Positions 8,416 to 15,574 of a stretch of DNA of 64,000 nucleotides are shown here, in pieces (the first letter of the stretch is position 1; every line of letters begins with the position of its first letter). The notes below the pieces were generated by a model. It was not told the origin of the DNA. It ran no database searches and worked only from the letters and a program-made list of their open reading frames with translations. The DNA is from Christiangramia echinicola DSM 19838 (lineage in GTDB: Bacteria; Bacteroidota; Bacteroidia; Flavobacteriales; Flavobacteriaceae), in contig NZ_AUHG01000012.1 in NCBI RefSeq assembly GCF_000423065.1, forward strand, positions 310,001-374,000. Reading direction: 5' to 3'. A program made the position numbers and the translations under genes.

Positions 8416-9447
8416 TTAAATTCCGATAGAGCTTGATTTAACTGCTATATCCACTCCCCTTCTCAACCGGTTAAAAACTTTTAAAGCCAACTGGGCTTTA
8501 TTGGTTGGGATGTTTGGCATCATGGGCATTCCGGTTCCTTTTAGCATTTTCATGGCAATTGCTTTTTCACTGGTTGGCAGTTTCATCAAATTTGAAAAAT
8601 AACTTCTAGGGTTTTTAATGAACTCTTTCCTGGCAGTATAGGTTTCCACGAAGTTTCGTTGATATCCGAAGTTCTTATCGAATGTTTTTTCAGCTTTTCC
8701 AAAGAATTTATCACGATCAAAACCCCGTTTGACTGTTTTCCCATTTAATTCAACCTTCGATGCTCTGTATTTGCTACCGGGAGATAAGCTATACTTATTC
8801 GAAGCATCCTTACGGCTCACTATAATATGGATATGGCTTTGGTTCCCTTCTTTGGGCATTCCCTGTACAATTCGTTGCCCCGCTTGTTTATGGGGAGCTG
8901 CTTTTTCCTGTTTATTGATCTCCCGTTTCATCTGAGCAATATTCCCAGGTTGTTCTCCGCGCTCAACTTTTTGGATATCATTTTTTAGTTGAAGTATTTT
9001 GGTAGCAAAGGGCTGATTTTCCCGTACCTGTTTATCGGTGCCTTTAAAAAATCGTTGATGTTCAATTTTGGCGTAGTATTTTATATCATCAATATTGACC
9101 GGTCGGCCATTGAGTTCACGATTAAAAGAAGCCACATAATCTTTCATCACTTCGCGGGTATATTTTTTTAGATCTTCGCTGTTGTTTTTCAACCTGTTCA
9201 ACTCGTATTTTGAAGGGCTTATCGTAATAGAATAAAACCTTGGTTCCGTTTTTTCCAGTTTAGCGGTATTGGCATCAATTTCCCGAACTACTTCCTCTGC
9301 TGAAATTTGATCATTATACTGATTGAAAAAGAACTCCTTATCCTGCGAATCCAATCCCTCATTTTCCTTTTCCAGATAGTCAACAAAGTCGGCAGATCCT
9401 TGAGAATAATTTCCCCCTAATTTTTGTGCTGTGATGGTGATATACAT
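8416..9447 (-). CDS. Relaxase/mobilization protein (MobB-like, DUF5712)
   Basis: A 343-residue protein beginning MYITITAQKLGG, with the metal-binding His cluster of conjugative relaxases: HIHIIVSRKD (His205, His207) plus an upstream IEHQRFFKGTD segment around residue 129 that supplies a further His. Relaxases nick oriT and stay bound to the 5' end of the transferred strand. This DUF5712-type family is found in Bacteroidetes elements next to BfmA/BtgA-like proteins, as here. It follows the small mobilization gene by 10 bases and precedes the coupling protein by 19. The nucleophilic Tyr cannot be assigned with certainty; Tyr22 to Tyr24-like N-terminal candidates exist. Confidence 0.85.
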   Translation of the reverse strand: MYITITAQKLGGNYSQGSADFVDYLEKENEGLDSQDKEFFFNQYNDQISAEEVVREIDANTAKLEKTEPRFYSITISPSKYELNRLKNNSEDLKKYTREVMKDYVASFNRELNGRPVNIDDIKYYAKIEHQRFFKGTDKQVRENQPFATKILQLKNDIQKVERGEQPGNIAQMKREINKQEKAAPHKQAGQRIVQGMPKEGNQSHIHIIVSRKDASNKYSLSPGSKYRASKVELNGKTVKRGFDRDKFFGKAEKTFDKNFGYQRNFVETYTARKEFIKNPRSYFSNLMKLPTSEKAIAMKMLKGTGMPMMPNIPTNKAQLALKVFNRLRRGVDIAVKSSSIGI

Positions 9448-9457
9448 CTTTAATAAT

Positions 9458-9847
9458 TTATAAGTCTTGTTGATTTCGTTCCTGATATTTGGGTTGCTTT
9501 TCTTCCGTATTTTTCTTCTCCAGAATCAGGGTTTGTTTTTTAGGTTCAGCTTCCTGAAACAAAGATTGCATCATGGCTACCGTTGGTTTGGTTTGTCCTT
9601 TCTCAATATCTTTTAAGATAGCGATGACTCCACTGATCCTTTTTTTGATCAGGTTTTCCAGGGTTTGCATTTTAGGGCCCATAGATTCCGTTGGAGAAAT
9701 TCCATTATCCTCAAAAAACTCCAGCATCAACAGTAGGCTTATCGATTGAGATTTTGACATAGCACGGCTAAACCGTCTAAATTTTTTAGCCACAGAAGAC
9801 TTGATCTTTAAAGTCTCAAATTGCTCTTTTTTATATTCTTCATCCAT
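9458..9847 (-). CDS. BfmA/BtgA-type mobilization accessory protein
   Basis: A 129-residue basic protein with a short DNA-binding-like N terminus (KIKSSVAKKFRRFSRAMSKS, then SLLLMLEFF) resembling ribbon-helix-helix mobilization proteins, and a charged C-terminal tail rich in K, E and Q. Proteins of this size upstream of MobB relaxases in Bacteroidetes belong to the BfmA/BtgA group, which bind oriT and help relaxosome assembly. It is the first gene of the mobilization operon and lies directly beside the hairpin-rich candidate oriT. Its coding start is followed upstream by two 13-bp direct repeats. Confidence 0.78.
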   Translation of the reverse strand: MDEEYKKEQFETLKIKSSVAKKFRRFSRAMSKSQSISLLLMLEFFEDNGISPTESMGPKMQTLENLIKKRISGVIAILKDIEKGQTKPTVAMMQSLFQEAEPKKQTLILEKKNTEEKQPKYQERNQQDL

Positions 9848-9848
9848 T

Positions 9849-9903
9849 TTTTAGTAAAAAACTGACTATTTTTAAGGGGCTGCGGAAGGATTTTAGTAAA
9901 AAA
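9849..9903. repeat. Two 13-bp direct repeats upstream of the mobilization gene
   Basis: TTTTAGTAAAAAA occurs at 9849-9861 and again at 9891-9903, 42 bases apart (four helical turns). The first copy abuts the start of the BfmA/BtgA-like gene. Regular helical spacing suggests binding sites for a mobilization or regulatory protein. Confidence 0.6.
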
Positions 9904-9935
9904 TGATTTCCGAATTCCCAGAATTTAAATAATTT

Positions 9936-9970
9936 AATTTTAAATAACTGATATTCAGTTATTTAAAATT
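9936..9970. repeat. 16-bp perfect hairpin in candidate oriT
   Basis: AATTTTAAATAACTGA (9936-9951) and its exact reverse complement (9955-9970) are separated by TAT. The arms share TTTAATTTTAAAT with the palindrome near the integrase (36,466-36,507). Confidence 0.75.
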
Positions 9971-10023
9971 GAGATGAAATATATAACGCGGCTTTGCCCG
10001 TTATCCTCTTGCTATTCCTTTTC

Positions 10024-10040
10024 GTCCCGCCAGGCGGGAC
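10024..10040. repeat. GC-rich 17-bp palindrome
   Basis: GTCCCGCC, one A, GGCGGGAC: a perfect 8-bp inverted repeat in an otherwise AT-rich stretch. It would form a tight stem in single-stranded DNA or RNA and may be part of oriT or a transcription stop; its role is unproven. Confidence 0.6.
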
Positions 10041-10370
10041 AAAAATCTCATACAAACTAGACCAATGTCCATTTGCATTTTGAGGAATAAAATTCCATTA
10101 TGTAAAAAATTATGATTGGTAAGGATATCAGCGAAAGTCAAAAATTGGGATACCTTACATAAAACTATGTGCTGAAGTTCAGCTAATTAAATATACCATA
10201 TTTTTTTTCAAAAGGAAATTAATATGCTATAGAATGGCTAAAATTTTTTAGTTTTATTATTCATTTATTTCCATACTTAGAAATTAAAAAAGGAAGATTC
10301 AGGTAACAGCGAATTTTCCTTTTCTAAAATTTTAGACTACCGGTAACTAATAAAAATTTGAGGGGTAGAA

Positions 10371-10403
10371 TAAAAAAATACCCCTAAAGTTTTTAGAGGT
10401 ATT
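10371..10403 (-). terminator. Terminator downstream of the radC-like gene
   Basis: On the minus strand AATACCTCT pairs with AGGGGTATT (one mismatch, 9-base loop) and is followed by a T-rich run. It lies about 20 bases after the stop of the radC-like gene. Confidence 0.7.
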
Positions 10404-10425
10404 TTATAAGGGATTAAAAAATAGT

Positions 10426-10875
10426 TTACAGGATACCTTCATCCGCAAAGCTTACATAATCACCATCTGGTGTCAGTATTAAATGATCCAGGACTTTAAT
10501 ATCTAACAGTTCCGCTGCTTTGGTAATTTTTTCAGTCAGGCGTTTATCTGCTTCGCTCGGTTTCAAAGTTCCGGACGGATGATTATGTGCAAGGATTACA
10601 GAACAGGAAAGGCTTTTAAGAATAACCGCAAACAAGATGCGTAGATCTACCAAAGTACCTGTAATTCCACCGGTAGAAACTTCAAAAATACCTTTCACTT
10701 TATTTGCGTTATTAAGCAGCATTACTTTAAAAGTTTCCTGCAAGCCGATCTGGTCTTTGTTCCAGGTATTGTATAATAGTTCAGCAGCATTAACGGATGA
10801 ACTTATTTTAGGCGCCTGAGAGATCTTAAAATTCCCCTGATATTTTATCGATATTTCATTAACTTTCGTTTTCAT
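10426..10875 (-). CDS. RadC-like JAB-domain protein
   Basis: The protein has the JAB/MPN metalloprotease-type motif HNHPSGTLKPSEAD, with the paired His and downstream Ser and Asp expected to bind zinc. Short RadC-like proteins of about 150 residues are common on mobile elements; despite the old DNA-repair name their function is not settled. A longer frame begins at 10926, but MKTKVNEISIKY (start 10875) matches the usual N terminus of the family and I prefer it. It follows ssb on the same strand and is closed by a terminator. Confidence 0.85.
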   Translation of the reverse strand: MKTKVNEISIKYQGNFKISQAPKISSSVNAAELLYNTWNKDQIGLQETFKVMLLNNANKVKGIFEVSTGGITGTLVDLRILFAVILKSLSCSVILAHNHPSGTLKPSEADKRLTEKITKAAELLDIKVLDHLILTPDGDYVSFADEGIL

Positions 10876-10948
10876 TTTAATCTGATTTAAGGTTAAAATT
10901 GAAAAAGAGGGCGTTACCGTGAGCAAGTACCCGCCCTCTATTAATTAA

Positions 10949-11308
10949 CTACTGCTGGCTTTCTGTCTTAGCAGTTCCATTACCTAAAAGAAGAATTTCA
11001 CTGGCTACCACTTCGGTGACATATCGCTTCTCTCCTTCTTTGGTCTCATAGGATCGAGTGGTCAATTTACCTTCAATGGCAATTTCTTTTCCAGTGCCCA
11101 CATAATTCTCTACGATTTCAGCGGTTTTTCCCCATGTCACAACATTGTGCCATTGCGTATCCTGTACTTTTTCCCCTTTTGAATTTTTATAAAATTCATT
11201 GGTTGCAATTGAAAAGCTGGCTACTTTTTTACCACTTTCAAGATTTTTGATTTCCGGGGTTTGTCCCACATTTCCGATTAACTGAACTTTGTTTCTAAGC
11301 GTACTCAT
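10949..11308 (-). CDS. ssb: Single-stranded DNA-binding protein
   Basis: The 119-residue protein is a single OB-fold SSB: NKVQLIGNVGQTPEIK, VASFSIATNEFYK, WHNVVTWGKTAEIVENYV, and GKLTTRSYETKEGEKRYVTEVVA are all hallmark strands. It lacks the long acidic C-terminal tail of chromosomal SSB, as is usual for SSBs of mobile elements. It would coat the transferred single strand during conjugation. It forms a short operon with the radC-like gene. Confidence 0.92.
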   Translation of the reverse strand: MSTLRNKVQLIGNVGQTPEIKNLESGKKVASFSIATNEFYKNSKGEKVQDTQWHNVVTWGKTAEIVENYVGTGKEIAIEGKLTTRSYETKEGEKRYVTEVVASEILLLGNGTAKTESQQ

Positions 11309-12302
11309 AATTAAAAGATTTAAAAATTAATAATTGATTTACTTATTATATCCGGGGCGTTTTCCTGTTTTTGATTTTTTTTACTTCGCTTCCGGGTATG
11401 TTGTTTTGAAATGATTTCATGAGATTTTTATTTGATTTACTTCCTATAGAGCCGTGTGCTGTTACCTTTTTTGATGCTGATACATTTTCAAGAGTTAGAA
11501 TTAGGGAAGACTTATAAAAAGGAGTATGCGACTGGCTTATGCAGTCTGTACTAACTTCTAAATATTGGTATTTTGCATTACAAAAAAGGTAGGAACAGCA
11601 ACGGCCGGGAAGGAAATGGAAATGCTGAAATTAAAAAACAACCGGAAGCGAAGTAAATGGATAAATGGAATTCCGATTTAGCGGGCGTCCTTTATTATTT
11701 AGTTTATAGAATAAGACTATAGGATGAGCACAAATTACTATATATCGAATACATCAAGAGAAAAATGAAAAGGATGCTCAAGATATCCTAAAGGAAGCTT
11801 TTTACCCGACATGGAGCATTTTGCAGAATGAAGCGGTAATGTGCTGACTGATTTACAACCAGAAAATTAATGAGATTAATAGTCACAATCTTTGGCGTTT
11901 TTTTTATTCCAAACGAAATACATGGTAATTTTTTTTTGGTTCCTAATTAATTAGTGATTCGACCTAGCTATCTGTTAAAAAGACGTGTTATAGTTTTTAA
12001 TATTGTTATAACTGGATTAAGAACAATATCTATTAACCATGGAAATGCGAAAATCATAAATTCACTTCTAAAAGGAGAGTATTGGTCTAAACTCCTCTAA
12101 GTTTTAAATAGAATTTACAGGCTATATATTCAAAGTATTGTTGATTTGTTCCTTTAAATCAGTGCCATTTTATAATTGTTTCAATTCACTGATAGTTAAT
12201 GTCAATTTATACACTAAACTAAATACCATAAAATTTAGAGTAGAAACAGATTATCTCCAAGTATTATTTCCGCCATAGTTCTTTATAGTTCCTGATTTGA
12301 CT
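11309..12302. other. Gene-free region with a large inverted repeat
   Basis: About 1 kb without a convincing gene. Its first third holds the imperfect inverted repeat at 11,380-11,657. The remainder is AT-rich with scattered stop codons in all frames. A short + strand run near 11,779-11,851 reads as a peptide fragment (DAQDILKEAFYPTWSILQ) but has no clean start and no family I recognise; it may be gene debris. Confidence 0.6.
11380..11657. repeat. Large imperfect inverted repeat (about 280 bp)
   Basis: The outer arms match perfectly over 16 bp: TTTACTTCGCTTCCGG (11380-11395) and its reverse complement (11642-11657). Moving inward, GCCGTGTGCTGTTACC...TTTTTTG (11451-11473) mirrors the segment 11581-11605 with small indels, and AGAGTTAG (11491-11498) mirrors 11551-11559. 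The apex contains a small GACTG/CAGTC hairpin (11530-11546). The whole could fold into one long stem. Candidates are a replication or conjugative-transfer origin, a structured RNA, or two diverged inverted copies of a short element. Confidence 0.7.
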
Positions 12303-13790
12303 CTACATCCATCCTCTGGAAGTACTTTCAATTTTATAAAGTACATAATCCATTAAGGATTCTGCTTTATTTCGATCTATCAGCTCGAAGCTAACATCCC
12401 CTCCGGCTGAATGGAAAGTGAGAGTTACGAGATTTTTCTTTCTATACCAGAGCGGTTGCGAAATTGAAACAGCTTGTAGTTTCCAGATTTCCAGGTACTG
12501 CTGTTTATTTTCCCATACACCAGAATTTTTTAGAATAAATTCCTCCGAAAAACTTAGGCGCAAAGATCGAAAATATAGAAGTTGATATCCCAAGAGAATA
12601 ACCGAATAAACTGATATAATGATGATCAACCATTTTAAAGGTAAATTAAGATTGTAAAATTTCGATATAATAGGAATAAGGAGCAAGGGTAGAAATCCTG
12701 CACTGATCTTTTTAAAAATAAGTAACTTATTAGGAATGATTTGAGTAACCTGTTTCTTTATTGGATTAACATGCATATATCCAAGGATCTTTGACAAAAG
12801 TTCTTGGGAAATACCGGGAATGGTAGTAATACTTTTCTCAGGATCATTCGGGCTGCTTGCCAAAAAAAATTTGATCTTTTGGAGATTAAGCCTTTGTTGA
12901 AAAGGATTGTTCAAAATTTCAATAGCCTGTACTCTTTTTGCTTTTAAGCTCACCTTTTTATTTTTCCGAAGCCCCATCTCTACCTGTAGTCCTGAGTTGG
13001 ATTTTTTAAGACGAAGGCCATAATATTTAATGAAGGTGTCCGCCACAGTGACTGTAATTATCGCCAATAGCAGAAGTATAATTTTCCAGACGCTTAAAGG
13101 AGAGTCTAAGTTTGGCTCCACCATGATGAATTCGGGAGGGATGAATTTATTTAAGAAAAACTGATCTTTGAGAGTAAGGTAGAAAGTGATCAACAGAAGA
13201 AGCCCGCGCAGGTAGTTGCTGATTAACCCGAGCTTTAGAAGCTGGAGAATGTTTAAAGAAAAATGCCAGTCTTCAGCGGCTTTTTCTTCTTTTTCTTCTT
13301 GCTGAATGTTTTCTTCCAGCCGGGAATAACTTATAAGAAGTTCTGCAAGTTTCTCTGCCTTTATCCTGGATAAAGCCTTTATTTCCTCCTCTTTTTCTTT
13401 GCTCCCCGCAGTATCGATTAAAACACTATAGACACCTATTAATCGCTGCACAAGGTTTCTCCTAAGATTGACCTGCTGGATTTTATTGAAAGGGAGGCTG
13501 ATAGTTTGAGAATTGAAAACCCCTTTTTGAAGTACAAATTCCTCAGTTCTAGGATTAATTAAAAAAACAAACCTCGAAAAATAAAGGATACTATAAGCTA
13601 AAGCTAAAATAAAAATTATAGTAGCCACGATAGCAGCATTAAGGATTGTTTGAGAATCTAATTCGTTCATGAAAAAATAGATCCCCAAAAACCACAAATT
13701 CTTAAAAAGAAGATAAAGGCTGTTCCCAAAAACAAGTATCACTCCTATTTTAGACTGCCTCTGTGGCCGATGGAAATTACTGCTATCCAT
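12303..13790 (-). CDS. PH-domain membrane protein (YdbT-like)
   Basis: A 495-residue membrane protein with two to three repeats of a bacterial PH (bPH2, formerly DUF304) domain, each preceded by paired hydrophobic helices (about residues 15-70, 180-255, 365-410). Motifs such as FNKIQQVNLRRNLVQRLIGVYSVLIDTAGS are typical of the YdbT partner of YdbS. Function in the family is poorly known; such pairs have been linked to envelope stress and membrane protein control. It overlaps the upstream YdbS-like gene by 8 bases, so the two are translationally coupled. Why the pair rides on an ICE is unclear. Confidence 0.85.
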   Translation of the reverse strand: MDSSNFHRPQRQSKIGVILVFGNSLYLLFKNLWFLGIYFFMNELDSQTILNAAIVATIIFILALAYSILYFSRFVFLINPRTEEFVLQKGVFNSQTISLPFNKIQQVNLRRNLVQRLIGVYSVLIDTAGSKEKEEEIKALSRIKAEKLAELLISYSRLEENIQQEEKEEKAAEDWHFSLNILQLLKLGLISNYLRGLLLLITFYLTLKDQFFLNKFIPPEFIMVEPNLDSPLSVWKIILLLLAIITVTVADTFIKYYGLRLKKSNSGLQVEMGLRKNKKVSLKAKRVQAIEILNNPFQQRLNLQKIKFFLASSPNDPEKSITTIPGISQELLSKILGYMHVNPIKKQVTQIIPNKLLIFKKISAGFLPLLLIPIISKFYNLNLPLKWLIIIISVYSVILLGYQLLYFRSLRLSFSEEFILKNSGVWENKQQYLEIWKLQAVSISQPLWYRKKNLVTLTFHSAGGDVSFELIDRNKAESLMDYVLYKIESTSRGWM

Positions 13791-14310
13791 TAGAAGACAC
13801 CCTTTTTGAGATAGCTTCCTTTAATGCTTCCGCATTTCTCGAAAGAAGTCCAGAAATAGTAATGTCACTGGCTGAACCACCTGCAGAAAAAATTGCCAAA
13901 GATGAAATTCCCAAGAATTTGTCCAATAAATCTTTTCTAGCCGAGACATGTTGCACCCTATTGAATGGTACGATTGTTATTTTTTCATGGAGAAAACCTC
14001 TTTTAAAAATTATATCTCTTTCTCTTAAAGCATATCCATTTCTTTTCTGTAGCTCAAAATTGCGATAGAATAACCATAAGAAAATCGGTAAGAAAAGAAT
14101 TGCAGACCAAAGGATTAATATTTTGAATTCTATCATAAGAAAGTATCCTACAATTAAAGCTCCCAAAATTACTAATGCACCAATACCAGTCCGAATATTT
14201 AGCTTAATCAGATACTTATGATCGAGCCGATAGAATTCCACTTCAGTAAATCGAGGTAAAGAATTTATATCCAGTTGTTTATTTTCAAATTCTGCCTGGT
14301 TTGAGGTCAT
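13783..14310 (-). CDS. PH-domain membrane protein (YdbS-like)
   Basis: A 175-residue protein with two membrane helices (about residues 40-80) followed by a bacterial PH (bPH2) domain containing PFNRVQHVSARKDLLDKFLGISSLAIFSAGG. It pairs with the larger YdbT-like gene, overlapping it by 8 bases. The tandem arrangement of a short YdbS and a long YdbT is widespread. No catalytic motif is visible. Confidence 0.85.
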   Translation of the reverse strand: MTSNQAEFENKQLDINSLPRFTEVEFYRLDHKYLIKLNIRTGIGALVILGALIVGYFLMIEFKILILWSAILFLPIFLWLFYRNFELQKRNGYALRERDIIFKRGFLHEKITIVPFNRVQHVSARKDLLDKFLGISSLAIFSAGGSASDITISGLLSRNAEALKEAISKRVSSNG

Positions 14311-14403
14311 CGCATTTCAAATTTATTTATTTCTTATTGTTGGATAAAATAACTTGTCAAAGACTGGTATAAAATATAATTTGTACTCATACCTTTAATT
14401 CAC

Positions 14404-14487
14404 TTATTCTATTTTTTTCGTACGCAATCTCAATGCATTGGCTATTACTGAAACTGAGCTAAAGCTCATGGCAGCAGCGGCAATCAT
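14404..14487 (-). pseudogene. 3' fragment of a CopA-type copper ATPase (first copy)
   Basis: Read on the minus strand, the frame from 14487 to the stop at 14404 encodes [20 protein letters not shown] and then LRTKKIE, which is the conserved C-terminal tail of CopA-type P1B-1 ATPases. Nothing of the ATPase precedes it; instead the upstream DNA is the first third of a cation exchanger gene in another frame, joined at about 14,490. The join is a deletion or recombination scar. Confidence 0.75.
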
Positions 14488-14755
14488 AGGCGATAGTTAC
14501 CATAAGCGGAATGGAAATTATATTGGAACCCAGCAAATTTCCTAAGCCAATATCAGAAACACCACGGGCAGCACTTGTAATATTAATTGCCACTTCAGGG
14601 CTCGCCGTTACAATAGCAAGGAAAGCTGCTCCTGCAGAAGCCGTAAGCCCCCATTGCTTACGTAACATTTTTAAAGGTGTAAGGAGTTGGTCAGCACCCC
14701 AATGAGCAGCCCATGCCGCAAGAACTAATACCCCTACCCATAACCATACATTCAT
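14459..14755 (-). pseudogene. Truncated cation (Ca/Na) exchanger, fused to copA debris
   Basis: The first ~90 codons encode the N-terminal repeat of a CaCA-family antiporter: membrane helices, then a signature region ASPEVAINITSAARG and GLGNLLGSNIISIPLM. Full exchangers of this family are over 300 residues. Here the frame ends at residue 98 after an out-of-frame join to the CopA tail (last residues DCRCCHEL are copA DNA read in the wrong frame). The gene is almost certainly inactive. Confidence 0.78.
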
Positions 14756-14782
14756 TTTAGTCTTTTTACTATTATACTATCT

Positions 14783-15574
14783 TCACTTGGAAATCTTTAA
14801 TATTTTAATCGCCCCACGCATCACAAATGTGAATACAATACCTCCTATAATTAGATCCGGCCATTTACTCTTCAGAAAATAAACCAGAATACCAGCCAAT
14901 ATCACCCCACCATTTACGATAATATCATTTGAAGTAAAAATAGCACTGGCCTGCATATGAGCCTCTTTACTTTTAGCCTTATTGATTAGCCATAATGAAA
15001 TTAAATTTCCTGCCAGGGCCAGAGAGGAAATAATAATCATCCACTGAAATAAAGGTGTTTCACTACTCATAAGAAACCTGCGTAAGACTTCTACGAATCC
15101 CAGAGTAGCTAAAAACATTTGAAAATAGCCGCTGAATTTTGCGACTTTCTTTTTTCTTGAAACAGCACCTCCCACTGCAAATAAGCTTAACGCATATACT
15201 ATCGAATCTGCTAACATATCAAGTGAGTCGGCGATAAGACCCATTGAAGAAGATATCCAACCGGTGGTCATTTCAATAAGGAAAAAACCAAAATTAATAC
15301 CCAATACCCACCAAAGGATATTTTTTTGTTTAGTTTCATCTTCTCCAACTGGAACCTCAGCCTTTTCTGATCGTATAAATTTATCGCCCAATTTTAATTC
15401 GGAAATCGAGGAATGAATGTCTTCAATCCCTTCCTGATGATATACTTCAAGTTTTCTATTGGGGATATCAAAATCAAGATATTTTATCTGTTCATAAGAT
15501 TCTAGTTTCATCCTGATCATCTGCTCCTCGGAGGGGCAGTCCATTTGATTGATTATGAAGGTACTTTTGTTCAT
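14783..15574 (-). CDS. Cation diffusion facilitator transporter with N-terminal HMA-like domain
   Basis: A 263-residue CDF-type efflux protein. The first ~75 residues look like a heavy-metal-associated domain (MDCPSEEQMIRMKL), then come about six membrane helices from residue 88. The CDF transport-site region in helix 2 reads IADSLDMLADSIVYAL, with the two Asp expected for Zn/Cd/Co binding; the helix-5 counterpart (TSNDIIVNGG) keeps one Asp. No long C-terminal cytoplasmic domain is present. The start overlaps the ATPase stop by 4 bases (ATGA), so it is co-translated with the P-type ATPase. Confidence 0.85.
   Translation of the reverse strand: MNKSTFIINQMDCPSEEQMIRMKLESYEQIKYLDFDIPNRKLEVYHQEGIEDIHSSISELKLGDKFIRSEKAEVPVGEDETKQKNILWWVLGINFGFFLIEMTTGWISSSMGLIADSLDMLADSIVYALSLFAVGGAVSRKKKVAKFSGYFQMFLATLGFVEVLRRFLMSSETPLFQWMIIISSLALAGNLISLWLINKAKSKEAHMQASAIFTSNDIIVNGGVILAGILVYFLKSKWPDLIIGGIVFTFVMRGAIKILKISK

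Larger units (their letters stand above)
9848..10370. other. Candidate oriT / mobilization control region
   Basis: This gene-free stretch upstream of the mobilization operon is unusually rich in symmetry. It has two direct copies of TTTTAGTAAAAAA (9849-9861, 9891-9903), a 16-bp perfect hairpin with a 3-base loop (9936-9970), a GC-rich palindrome GTCCCGCC-A-GGCGGGAC (10024-10040), and a wider inverted pair TTATGTAA/TTACATAA (10098-10105, 10155-10162). oriT sites normally sit next to relaxase operons and contain such hairpins beside the nick. The nick position itself cannot be read from sequence. No convincing gene is seen here. Confidence 0.55.

Noticed and set aside
10876-10926. Longer start for the radC-like gene
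   Set aside because: The extra 17 residues are not like the family N terminus, which begins at the ATG ending at 10875.
11380-11657. Retron-like ncRNA reading of the large inverted repeat
   Set aside because: No reverse transcriptase gene is present in the window, and the arms show indels rather than a defined msr-msd layout.
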